64,000 nt of DNA from Gigantopelta aegis (Eukaryota > Mollusca > Gastropoda > Neomphalida > Peltospiridae). Of the stretch, positions 54,490-64,000 are shown piece by piece. The position numbers and the translations under genes were made by a program. Below the pieces are notes generated by a model that made no database searches, was not told the origin of the DNA, and worked only from the letters and a program-made list of their open reading frames with translations. How positions within the stretch are numbered: the stretch's first letter is position 1; each line of letters opens with the position of its first letter. The stretch covers positions 40,105,740 to 40,169,739 of the forward strand of contig NC_054712.1 of NCBI RefSeq assembly GCF_016097555.1. Reading direction: 5' to 3'.

Positions 54490-55314
54490 CATGAACTAGT
54501 GATTTTTGTGTTTGATACCAATTAATGTTTCACTTTAAAGGCATTGGGGTAGCCAGAGAGGGCCATCACACTGCATTTTCCCCAGTCATGTAATATATAA
54601 TTTCTTGACGCCTCATAACATTAATAGACAGTGTGGCTGGTCCCTCCCAATGTGGGTGTCCCTCAATATATTCTGGCTACGCCCCCTCCAATATATAAAA
54701 TCCTGGCTACTGCTATGACAGTGATTCGTGTGTACATGTCATCACGACTGTATTTATTCCAATGAGCTCTGTCCTTGTGCTGGTTTTGATTTAGTAAACT
54801 ATTCTGGGAGTGGCAGTCCCCCTTTGTGTATGTGTACGGATACAATCTCTAGTAAAGGATCTCCTCTGCCCAGAGTGATTAGAAAGAGATTCATGGAATC
54901 AATCATTATAATTATTACCGACCCATTCGTCTCTGCATTGTTCAGAGATACGGCCTTGATCACGTATTATGTATTATTTGTCGTTCAGATTTAAAGATGG
55001 ATTATATTATAATTTAATATACATATTATTATTTTTAAACAAATCAAACTTTTCAAGTGTTTATTTTTACAAATAATTAAAAAAATAACTGGAAAATTAA
55101 CATCTAGGCCTATAAAACATTTATGCATAATTTATACGTTGAATCGCTTTGACAAGATTATGTTCGTCTACAGGTTATACTCGGAAGAGTAATCTTTGTT
55201 TTCAAATATCACTGAATTAATATATATTTTTTTTTTAACCACTACGGCCTACAGTGTAAAAGAACATGATTCAACAAAATATCGACATATAAAGGACAAC
55301 AAAACAACAAAATG
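54490..55314. other. Intergenic sequence
   Basis: An 88-codon frame at 54728-54994 has no recognisable family. No repeat family is clear. Confidence 0.35.
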
Positions 55315-55324
55315 TATATATGGC

Positions 55325-55423
55325 ACTAACGTAGGAAGCAGCGGGGAGTGCCCCTGCCCCCACCCCACTTTGTAGCAGCAGCGATGTTTATATATATATA
55401 TTTCTACATGTATTTATATATAC

Positions 55424-55469
<46 letters not shown>

Positions 55470-55520
55470 ACACGCAAACTTTTTGGTACCTTCCTACGCC
55501 GGTGTATGGCCTTCCCTGTT
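55325..55520. repeat. Dispersed repeat with a 44-base C run
   Basis: GTAGCAGCAGCGATGTTTATA and CTTTTTGGTACCTTCC match 10750-10840, where the same repeat has a G run and GT tract. The C run is 55425-55468, unusually long and probably length-variable between reads. Confidence 0.7.
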
Positions 55521-55876
55521 TGGGTTTAGTGTTTTAAATATTAATTCCTTGCAATTTTAAAGAAATTATTCCGAGTTTTCTGCCATTGTAACATGTTTAC
55601 AACATAGGCCTACGCACGGAGCCTTTTTGATGACTGAACTTATATATTAAAGGTGTTAAAACTACATTCCCTGGAATATTTTTATTATTTAAGCATATAG
55701 AACAGAAAATCCAATTACGTTTGGTGCATATATGACGCCGCACTCCGCATTGGTTTCACTACGCTGGCTTATCCAGGTCAAAAACAAAGCCAGTATTTTG
55801 AAAGTGGGACACTTTTGACGGGCTCGTACCGATCTCGGTTTTCATTGGCTTATCACAAGTATAGAATTCCCCAACA

Positions 55877-57185
55877 AGAGATCACGTGAGATTTCCACTT
55901 TTTGAACAAATTTAACTGTCTTGATTGAGGGGTCGTCTCATATCTCCAAAACATATTTATATCCATAGAGGTATGGTACAACACCTTTCCAGGGGTCGGT
56001 GAGTGGGGGATTTGCCTTGAAATTTTGACAGTGGCCAGCTGTTGGCATACGCGTTACATGTAATTACGTAACGCTCTAGGGGTAGAGGAAGAGGGTACTG
56101 TGTTCGATTTACGTTACATTTTTCAAGACTATATATTATTTTTATTCATTACTTAGACCTAAAAGGGTATTTTTTGGAAATGTGCGGTCAGTCTAGGATC
56201 GATCCCCATCGGCGGGTATACAAAAAGACCATGGTATGTGATATCCTGTCTGTAGGATGGTACATATAAACGATCCCTTGCTAAAAAAAAAATGTAGCGG
56301 GTTTTCAAGGCGCGTGTGCAGGGATTTCAGCGGGGTTGGGGTTATAGACTGTGTTAAGCGAAGTTTATATGGGGCCATGCTCCCCCAAAAAATACATTTC
56401 AATTTTTTTTAAGCTTGGGCAAGTAAGGGTTTCGACCTCCAATAACCTCCCCCTGCTCATGCACCCGATTCCTCTCTAAGATTATATGTCAAAATTACCA
56501 AATGTTAGACACCCAACAGCAGATGGAAGGAAGGATAGGATATGTTTTATTTAACGACGCACTCAAAACATACGATTGTATGGAGTCGGATTATTATTAA
56601 ATCAATATGCTTTATCTTTGATGTCGTTAAACACCCCCCCCCCCCCACCCCCACACTTTACCCTTTCCAAACGAAATAATATTTATTTGAATTTGTCGAT
56701 TTTAACACGTAAAATTAAGAAGTGAAAACGTTCTTTGTCTACTTTAGTATATTTTATTTTAATAATATATACATGATTAATGTGTTACTAGTATACAAAC
56801 TAAACTTTGAAAGTTCTACTAACACTTTATAAAATATCAATTCTAAAATAGGAAGGTACGTTGTCAAGATCAAACCGGTTTTAACTAAAGACTCTAGTAC
56901 CGTATCCTCAATCGAATGTTCTTCGTACAGCGCAAGATTTCTCTTTTAATTTTTTCAGACGAACCCTACAATTTGAACTCGGCAAACGCACGTGTTAACT
57001 AAAACTGACAACAGGCTGTTGTTTGTGCTTTGCCGAGCTATGGCGGCACAGGCGACGAATCAAACGTATACGTTTGACGATATCCGTTCATAGCGAACAC
57101 ATACGACTTTTTTAAAAGTGCATTTGAGCTTGTATTTCACATTTGTACATGATGTTATAATATGGTAACCAGATAATGTAACTTA
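55877..57185 (-). mobile_element. Partial relative of the 2263-4237 hAT-like element
   Basis: On the minus strand it follows 2640-3800 of contig 1 (GTTCGCTATGAACG, AAACCGGTTTTGATC, ACTTTCAAAGTTTAG, CTCTAGAGCATTACG). It includes the nested SINE with the same internal interruption. Both terminal repeats are missing or replaced. Confidence 0.8.
56120..56640 (+). mobile_element. SINE nested in the partial hAT-like element, with a further insertion
   Basis: Head remnants (GTGCGGTCAGTCTAGGATCG), core ACCATGGTATGTGATATCC, then foreign sequence from about 56307 to 56470, then tail 2 (TTGATGTCGTTAAAC near 56618). A second, truncated tail-1-like fragment (GATATGTTTTATTTAACG) lies at about 56535-56570. 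Confidence 0.6.
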
Positions 57186-57191
57186 AACTGT

Positions 57192-57625
57192 TATATTATA
57201 ATACGAAGTAAAATGAAAAATTTCTGGAACTATTAATAGCACACGACCTCAAACAAACTGGATATACAGACATTGGTATTGTAAACAAGACAATGTATTT
57301 AATATGTAATTTTTTTACACACCCGTTGGTGAGAACACCGTGTGTTATTTTTGATAACACATAGTTGTGTACACACGTACGTGTGTTATCAATTTCAAGA
57401 CATACGACTGACTGCTCCTAGATGATGACCAGATACATTTTAAAACAACTCGTTGTGAGATAAATGGTATCTAACGGCCACTCATGTATTATTCTCTATA
57501 TATTATATTACGAAGTAAAACGAAAAATCATGAATTGCTGAAAATATTAATAGCACACGACCTCAAATTGGATATACAGACATTGGTATTGTAAACAAGA
57601 AAATGTATTTAATATGTAATTATAA
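57192..57625. repeat. Two direct copies of a half-MITE
   Basis: 57192-57310 and 57499-57625 share ACGAAGTAAAA, ATTAATAGCACACGACCTC and GGATATACAGACATTGG. Both resemble one arm of the TTAA MITE at 57852-58241. Confidence 0.65.
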
Positions 57626-57851
57626 TGGCCAAAAAGGCTCTGCTAGTCAGAAACGTCCTACAATAGCCTAGCTGCAACCTCAGACTTTTAGTTTTTTTGT
57701 CCGGTACAGAATAAAGGAGGGGACGGGGATAGAGTTAGAAATGGACAGCATTTGTAATAGCAATTATTAGTGAAAAAGCTAATAGAATTAAAATAATAAA
57801 AATGATAATAAAAGTTAACTAAACGAGTGAAAGAAGAGAGGATCGGACTAA

Positions 57852-58241
57852 TTAAAGGGACATTCCTGAGTCTGCTGCATTGTACGATGTTTTTGACTAA
57901 TAAATTATTTCTACGAGTAAACTTACATATTAAATATATTTTCTTGTTTAGAATATCAATGTCTGTCTATTCAATATGTTTCTGGTCGTCTTAATATTTG
58001 TAAGAAGCCCAAACTGGATTTTGTCTTCAAATAAATTCGTACGTACGAAAAAACATTTTTTAGGAAATAAAATGAAATTTAACCTAGTATAAATATTAGA
58101 ACGATCAGAAACACGTTTAATATATAACCACTAATATTTTATGCAGAAAAATATATTTGATATGTAATTGCAATCGTTAAAAAGTCTCTGTCAGTCGATA
58201 ACATCTTAAAAATTACAGCAAACTCAAGAATGTCCCTTTAA
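57852..58241. mobile_element. Palindromic TTAA-target MITE, 390 bp
   Basis: TTAAAGGGACATTCCTGAG and the inverted end CTCAAGAATGTCCCTTTAA lie at the borders. The centre has TTCGTACGTACGAA, so the element is close to a foldback. TTAA borders suggest piggyBac- or Kolobok-type mobilisation. Confidence 0.8.
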
Positions 58242-58500
58242 TAATATAGAAAAATAAGAAGAAGTAATTTTGATATTAAATTTTGAACGAAGGTTTAAAA
58301 GTTTTTGAAGTTTCATCTGTATTACCACGTGTGTGGCCTCGTTAAGGCCGTTAAGGAGCACATCTTGTAGGGACAGACGAGGTGGGTTGCATCCCGTACA
58401 AAAACCCCCCACCTAGAGTGACATTTGAAGCAGTGTCGGATCTAAGGGGGCTCAGGGGCCTGCCCCCCCCCCCCCCTCCGAAATAGTGCGACAAATGTGT
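58242..58500. other. Spacer with a C run
   Basis: C run near 58464-58477. The word CAGTGTCGGATCTAAGGGGG before it resembles the end of a dispersed repeat. No gene. Confidence 0.4.
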
Positions 58501-58515
58501 TAGAAATGTTATTCA

Positions 58516-58760
58516 GCAATTGATCTTTGGAATAGTCTTAAAGCGGAAATACAAAATTATGAACGAATTTCATCTTTCAAAAAAGTAGTAGCACTGGATG
58601 TTAACAAAGTACCCTCATTCCATTTGTGCGGAAATCAAAAAGTACTTTAAATGCAGATATATATATTGTTGTGGTCTTACTTTGAAACCGTCGTGTAATT
58701 GTGGACATTACTTTGAAAGCACTCATTATTTCTTTGAATGTCAATTTATAACCAGCAAAG
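58516..58760 (+). mobile_element. LINE fragment (C-terminal end of ORF2)
   Basis: 58516-58650 reads AIDLWNSLKAEIQN...ISSFKKVVALD...VPSFHLCGNQKVL, the WN-SL ... SFKK ... GN-K pattern found near the end of LINE ORF2 proteins of Nimb/I-like type. In another frame 58690-58748 reads CNCGHYFESTHYFFECQF, the CxCG...E..H.FF.C motif that follows it. The piece between is degraded. The MITE at 58762 cuts it off. Confidence 0.6.
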
Positions 58761-58761
58761 A

Positions 58762-59144
58762 CGACATTCCTGAGTTTGCTGTAATTTTTAAGATGTTATC
58801 GACTAACAGATACTTTTTAACAATTGTAGTTACATATCAAATATATTTTTCTGCATAAAATATTAGTGGCTGTATATTAAACGTGTTTCTGATCGTTCTA
58901 ATATTTGTACTAGGTTAAATTTCAATTTATTTCCTAAAATATTTGTTTTTCGTACGTACGAAATTATTTGAAGACAAAATCCAGTTTGGGCTTCTTACAA
59001 ACATTAACATGACCAGAAACATTGAATATACAGACAATGATACTGTAAACAAGAAAATATATTTAATATGTAAGTTTAATCGTAGAAATATTTTATTAGT
59101 CGGAAACAACTTACAATGCAGCAAACTCAGGAATGTCCCTTTAA
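58762..59144. mobile_element. Second palindromic TTAA MITE, inverted relative to the first
   Basis: It runs from GACATTCCTGAGTTTGCTG to CAGCAAACTCAGGAATGTCC and ends at TTAA (59141-59144); the left TTAAAGG is lost. Its interior is the reverse complement of 57852-58241, including TTCGTACGTACGAA. Confidence 0.8.
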
Positions 59145-59319
59145 CATCTCTAAACACTTTTGAACCAATTATTTTTAAGTGTTTACGTTACAGAAATCCC
59201 TTCAGGAACGTTTGTGACCCCTACCCCTAAATGGATTTTCTGGATCCGCCACTTGGAAGGTGTAGTCCTGTGCTGAACAAGAGAGTATTAGAGGTTCAGG
59301 CGTCATAGTTGGTATATAG

Positions 59320-59703
59320 AAAGAAAGAAATGTTTTATTTAACGACGCACTCAACACATTTTATTTACGGTTATATGGCGTCAGACATATGGTTAAGGAC
59401 CACACAGATTTTGAGAGGAAACCCGCTGTCGCCATTACATGGGCTACTCTTCCGATTGGCAGCAAGGGATCTTTTATTTGCGCTTCCCACAGGCAGGATA
59501 GCACAAACCATGGCCTTTGTTGAACCAGTTATGGATCACTGGTCGGTGCAAGTGGTTTACACCTACCCATTGAGCCTTGCGGAGCACTCACTCAGGGTTT
59601 GGAGGCGGTATCTGGATTAAAAATCCCATGCCTCGACTGGGATCCGAACCCAGTACCTACCAGCCTGTAGACCGATGGCCTGCCACGACGCCACCGAGGC
59701 CGG
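59320..59703 (-). mobile_element. tRNA-headed SINE, family B head with tail 1
   Basis: Full-length antisense copy flanked by perfect 14-bp direct repeats TAGTTGGTATATAG (59306-59319 and 59704-59717). One of the best preserved copies in the window. Confidence 0.95.
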
Positions 59704-59717
59704 TAGTTGGTATATAG

Positions 59718-60312
59718 TGGCGCGAATGGACCCGGCTCCGAAGGAAAACAGATAGTACCAATATAAAATAAGGTAAACGTCTAGAAAAGAATAGCTGTGG
59801 TCAACCCCTTTCCTATTTCTTCTTAGAGTGGGGAGGTCAATCTTCCAGTGCTGCTAGGACATGCTGGTACAGGGAGAGAATAAACGAAACAACCGTGGCG
59901 TTCTGCCGAATGACCGTCATACAAAAAACACATGCCGACTATGGTCAGCATAAAAAATAACGTGGAGGCAAGGAATCTTGCTTAAAACAACAACAACAAC
60001 CCCCCCACCCCCCACCCCCAACCCCCCCAAAAACAACAACAACAAAAAACCCACCCCAAAACCAAACAAAAAAACCCAAACCCCACCCTGATGTGCAAGC
60101 TGTCGAAACAAAAATAAGTTTCAATTGCCGCATACATCCCAGTAAAATACTCCATTAATTAGTTAACAAAAACAAGAATGAAAATGGAGGATTCCCAAGT
60201 TGAGCAAACGAAAGCAAGTGCAATGTGCACAGGCGAAACAAACGTAAACGTCTAGCCACTCTAGCCTAGGAATGGCCTGGGTTTGGTTGTTTATTATTTT
60301 ATTTTATTTCGT
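59718..60312. other. Intergenic sequence with an A/C-rich tract
   Basis: A low-complexity stretch of C runs and CAACAACAA lies at 59985-60085. No gene is seen. Confidence 0.4.
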
Positions 60313-60313
60313 G

Positions 60314-60543
60314 CTAGGTTCAAGCACACTGTCCTAGCCACACGCTTCAGCTATCTGGGTTGTCTGCCTAGGACAGTGGGTTAGTTGTTAGTGGTTAATG
60401 AGAGAGAAGAGGGTGTAGTGGTCTTACACCTACCCAATGAGTCGTTAAAACTCACTCTGGGTGGGAGCCGGTACCGGGCTGCGAACCCTGTACCTACTAG
60501 CCTTATGTCAAATGGCTTAACCACGACACCACCGAGGTCGGTT
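60314..60543 (-). mobile_element. tRNA-headed SINE, family C
   Basis: Antisense copy from AGGTTCAAGCACACTGTCC to ACCACGACACCACCGAGG. Well preserved and the best full family C example on this strand. Confidence 0.85.
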
Positions 60544-61050
60544 TGGTAGTTTATCCTTGTTTTTATGCTTATATACAATTAACATACCTGTCAACTCTCA
60601 CGCATTTGGCGTGATCCTCACGCATTTGTAATAAACATCACGCTCTCACACAACGTAACTATAATCTCACACTTTTTCTAAAAATAAAAATATTTTATAA
60701 TCGTGGTTTATATTTTAGAGCTGAATGGAATTATATGCTCATTATGCAGGTCTCTGAATTCGTTACCTATTAATGATAATACAGCATATTGAACCTATCC
60801 TCGGTTCAGTACCAACAATCACTCGCGGGTGCTACCGATAACCGACTTGTATGCTTTAACATTAACCGTATTAATTAGTAAAACTTGCACTCGCTCGATT
60901 TTTTTTTTTTTATTTTTTTTTTTTGATTTACATTTTGGACTTAAACAAACAACAACAAAAAACTTCGCCCTGAACCCTACCAAGAGCCTGCAGTCCCTGG
61001 ACCCTGATTTCTAATTTTCTCACGCCTAAAAATTGTCACAGGTTGACAGA
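60544..61050. other. Intergenic sequence
   Basis: CTCACGC words repeat at 60595-60660, and a T-rich run lies near 60899-60924. No gene. Confidence 0.35.
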
Positions 61051-61052
61051 TC

Positions 61053-61265
61053 TGAATTAAGGTTCAAGTATGCTGTCCTGGGTACACACTTCAGCTATCA
61101 GTGGTTAGTTGTTTGTGGTTAGTGAGAGCTAAGTCGGTGAAGTGGCTTTACATCTACACATTTAGATGTTAAGCTCGTTCTGGGTGGGAGACGATACTGG
61201 GATGCGAACCCATTACTTACCAGTCTTAAGTCCGGTGGATTAACCACTACAACACCGATGCTGGT
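61053..61265 (-). mobile_element. SINE, family C, diverged
   Basis: Antisense copy (AAGGTTCAAGTATGCTGTCC ... TTAACCACTACAACACCG) with a deletion in the GCTATC region. Confidence 0.75.
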
Positions 61266-61657
61266 ATGGCTTGGGTGTGTTGATACGATACTTTTATCAG
61301 TGTTATTGGTAAACGTTAACATTATTGGCAATAGGAATTGACTTGGTACACTGGAACCTATATCTATATATGAAACCGGTTTCGTACTTGACTAAACCAG
61401 TTTCCTGTAATTTGTTTCGATGTACACACAAACTGACAAAGCTACGTACTGGGAACCAGTTCCAAGTTCGACAACTACAGCGACAGTGACACAGTGAAAT
61501 CGAAAAAAACCCCACCCGGTTATAGGTCAGTGGTTTTATTTTACGCTGGGGAACTTTTGCCGACTATTTGTCAGTTCACCCCATTCCCCAATAATATTAT
61601 GTCCGGTGTAAAGATGATTTTGGTGGAAGTTTTAACTTTTTTGTTTTTGTTTGCACT
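61266..61657. other. Intergenic sequence
   Basis: Nothing recognisable; possibly contains upstream exons of the gene at 62256. Confidence 0.3.
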
Positions 61658-61668
61658 GATCTGCTGAA

Positions 61669-62049
61669 GGGGCGGGATGTAGCCCAGTGGTAAGCGGCTT
61701 GCTCATGCACAGTAATTCTGGGATCGATCCCCGTTTTTTGGGCTATTTCTCGTTCCAGCCAGTGCACCATGACTGGTACATGTCAAAGGCCGTGGTATGT
61801 ACTACCCTGCCTGTGGGATGATGCATATAAAAGAACCCTTGTTGCCAATCTCAATATCTATGTGGTCATAAACCATATGTCTGACACCATATAATCGTAA
61901 ATAAAATATGTTGAGGGCGTCGTTAAATAAAAGGATTTCCTTCCTCACAATATCTGTGTAGTCCTTAACCATATCATGTCTGATGCCATATAACCGTAAA
62001 TACAATATGTTGAGTGCATTGTTAAATAAAACTTTTTTTTTTTTTCAAT
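61669..62049 (+). mobile_element. tRNA-headed SINE, family A, with a duplicated tail
   Basis: Head GGGCGGGATGTAGCCCAGTG. Tail 1 is present twice: 61850-61945 and again 61946-62040, both with CATAAACCATATGTCTGAC-type sequence. Direct repeats GAT(C/A)TGCTGAA flank it (61658-61668 and 62050-62060). Confidence 0.87.
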
Positions 62050-62255
62050 GATATGCTGAAAGGGACCAACAGATCAGCTAGATTCTTAAAGTATGTAGCC
62101 TATTCTTCAAATGATTAAATTGTTACTGGGGCAAATGAAATATGTTATGCATGTAAATGTAATTATTTTCAATATAAATTACAATATATTTTTGTGTGAT
62201 AAATACCAGTGATCAATTATGATATATTTTTAGATAAAGATCTGAAGGATTAACG

Positions 62256-62831
62256 ATGGGCAGACAACTCACTACTGCCATATCTGATGGTGTCCTAGCA
62301 TTAACCTGCTATCGACTGGTCTTGTACCTGATGATACCAAGTATCTACGCAGGCCTGGGATTTGCAATACAAGCTGTAGCTGCCACAGTCGGTGTTTTGA
62401 GATTTGCATCTGATCGTCCCAGCAACACTGTCGTGAGGTGGCACGACTACTCGTCATGGTTTGCGGCAGTTGCAGGTATGCCGCTGATCGCCGTGGCGTT
62501 CTGTAAATACGTCTTGCCATACATGATGAACTTCAACTTCATGGCCTCCATGGGACTGATCCTGATGAATGGCGCCATGGATACCAACATGCAGAAACTG
62601 AGCAAGCAAGCCGTCAGTGGTTTCGCCATGTTGACCATTCTTCTGTCCTGCTTCTATTCTGCCAATGTTTACGGGTTTGTAGCGGCGGCGTTGTATGTCG
62701 TTGCTGCCCCGATTACCGGACTTGATGGCAATATCCACATTGGTAGATACAACATTCCAAGATTGGATGCTTTTCATTATGTCTTAGTTGCTGCTAATTT
62801 GTTGTTTTTCAAGGCCTTGTACAGGTTCTAA
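62256..62831 (+). CDS. Multi-pass membrane protein resembling TMEM276
   Basis: An uninterrupted 191-residue ORF that starts in good context (AACGATGG) 23 bp after a 3' splice site (ATATTTTTAG at 62224-62233), so the coding region is one exon behind a 5' UTR intron. It has about five to six hydrophobic segments at roughly 8-30, 31-50, 66-90, 93-110, 121-152 and 170-188. From memory, GLGFAIQAVAATVG, WFAAVAGMPLIAVAF and FYSANVYGFVAAA resemble the human TMEM276 stretches GFLLQVLAATTT, WVATVIGLPLLAF and FTANTYGMWGGA; this needs a search. The role of that family is not established. It lies head to head with Piezo. Confidence 0.75.
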   Translation: MGRQLTTAISDGVLALTCYRLVLYLMIPSIYAGLGFAIQAVAATVGVLRFASDRPSNTVVRWHDYSSWFAAVAGMPLIAVAFCKYVLPYMMNFNFMASMGLILMNGAMDTNMQKLSKQAVSGFAMLTILLSCFYSANVYGFVAAALYVVAAPITGLDGNIHIGRYNIPRLDAFHYVLVAANLLFFKALYRF

Positions 62832-62851
62832 AACTGTTCTCATGGTAACAA

Positions 62852-62902
62852 AAGTTAAAGTTTCTTTTGTTTAATGACACCACTAGAATACATTCAATAT
62901 AT
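62852..62902 (-). mobile_element. SINE tail 2 remnant after the membrane-protein gene
   Basis: AAAGTTTCTTTTGTTTAATG...CACCACTAGA is the antisense start of tail 2; the rest is absent. It lies in the probable 3' UTR. Confidence 0.6.
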
Positions 62903-62904
62903 TT

Positions 62905-63130
62905 TTTATGCCTGTTTTTGTCAAATTATGGTATGGTGTTGACCATCCGTCAACTTTTTATTTGCGGAGCATATCTTTCTTATCAATTCATATAGGATCA
63001 TCAAACCTTGCATGCAAGTACATCCTTAGGATGGCGATGTTTCATGTACCATAACTAGGTCACCATGCCCTACTTTTTACGCATTACTGCACATTAAAGG
63101 AAATCCTTGCCAGGTCATATTTTCGTTATC
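62905..63130. repeat. Dispersed repeat (ACCATAACTAGGTCACC type)
   Basis: Matches 26100-26400 in order (TTCATATAGGATCATCAAA, CATGCAAGTAC, CACATTAAAGGAAATCC). Confidence 0.6.
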
Positions 63131-63787
63131 AATGTGTTGCATACAATGTACCATAACTAAATCATGTACCTCACCAGTACTCTTTGTTCCATTAGCAGGA
63201 AGCAATCTTTTATATACAATTTCCCACAGACTGATTGCTTGCATTGCTAGTGTGGCAAGAATCAAGTGTAAAAGGAGTTGGTATATGCCAAAGAGGGTCC
63301 TAGGAGTTGCTTGGTGATTACCACTACACTGATCTCATAGTGGTGTTTTCAGTTGGGGGTAATTACTTACTTTAATAAAACAACAACTATGGATGGCCAG
63401 TTGATTTTATTGTTGAGTCAGGTACTGTAGGCTGAGCAATAATGAATGTTGTCTTAGTCTTTTTGTTTTTATTAGAACTAAGGTATGAGAACAGTGAACT
63501 TTTGTTTAAGCCAGATTCAAGGGGACTTACAGAATAGACCATGGGAAATGTTTTTTTTTCAAAATTTTCTTTAGCTATACATGTAGTACTAATAGTAGTT
63601 AATTGATTGAACTAGGATTAGCAGTAGTTAATGTTTAGAATTGTGTGTTGCAATCTCTGAAACGTGCATAATGAATTGTATACTGATCAAAATATTTCCA
63701 GGATCGGTTTGTACAGAATGTCCTTTTAGGCAGATTTCACCCAAGCTATTGTCACTGGACAGGACTGAGATTGTGCTGGTTTTTCAA
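63131..63787. other. Sequence downstream of the membrane-protein gene
   Basis: Possible poly(A) signals are ATTAAA near 63093 and AATAAA at 63374. No further gene. Confidence 0.35.
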
Positions 63788-64000
63788 AAAGGGCAGATTT
63801 GGTTCAGTCGATAGAGTGCTCGCCTGGGGTGCTTTGGTCACAGGATTATACCCCTTCATGGACCCATTCTTTGACAGTCCCAACCTGTTCCCCATCACTG
63901 GTATATCAAAGGCTGTGGTATGTGATGTCCTGTATGTGGGGAAAGTGCATTTAAAAGATCCCTTGGTGCTAATGGAAAAATGTTGATGGTGTCCTCTAAG
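63788..64000 (+). mobile_element. SINE with a different tRNA-like head, cut by the window end
   Basis: The head GGTTCAGTCGATAGAGTGCTC differs from families A to C, but the core (TATCAAAGGCTGTGGTATG, AAAAGATCCCTTGGTGC) is shared. The tail lies outside the window. Confidence 0.75.

Overview
The window looks like a piece of a mollusc genome, most likely a marine gastropod. The evidence is AT-rich, intron-dominated DNA, the 5' exons of an animal Piezo channel gene, and more than twenty copies of tRNA-headed SINEs whose heads and tails are of a type I associate with gastropod and bivalve genomes. I cannot name the species. Two runs of exactly 200 N (4978-5177 and 50315-50514) divide the window into three contigs: 1-4977, 5178-50314 and 50515-64000.

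Contig 1 starts with an AAT microsatellite and a region rich in TGACCT-type half-sites. Next comes a compact intronless gene for a 179-residue protein ending in a perfect BIR zinc module (C-x2-C-x16-H-x6-C), then a second TATA box with a short ORF. At about 1933 the sequence switches to Piezo intron 1, followed by Piezo exon 2 and a SINE split by a 1975-bp inverted-repeat DNA element. Contig 2 is mostly a very large Piezo intron 2, then exons 3, 4 and 5 (39944-42181) and part of the next intron. These introns hold tandem arrays of 21/23, 98, about 82, 115, about 150 and 117 bp, a Tc1 transposon (DD34E), a deleted hAT-like element, an unclassified element of about 5.4 kb with coding remains, a LINE 3' end, several MITEs and many SINEs. 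Contig 3 starts with an inverted second copy of the contig 1 locus. It carries Piezo exon 2 and exon 1 (start codon at 53848) on the minus strand, then the Piezo upstream region, a repeat-rich spacer, and a head-to-head gene for a 191-residue multi-pass membrane protein resembling TMEM276 (62256-62831).

The only gene assembled across several features is Piezo. Exons 1 to 5 join with compatible phases and give about 261 residues of the N-terminal transmembrane blade. Exon 2 is present twice on opposite strands, in contigs 1 and 3, with one amino-acid difference and very different flanking insertions. The simplest reading is that contig 3 contains the alternative haplotype of contig 1, placed in the scaffold in inverted order. 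A true inverted duplication is the rival explanation. If they are alleles, one haplotype carries a virus-like or retrogene-like BIR segment next to Piezo exon 2 and the other does not. That is the most interesting observation here.
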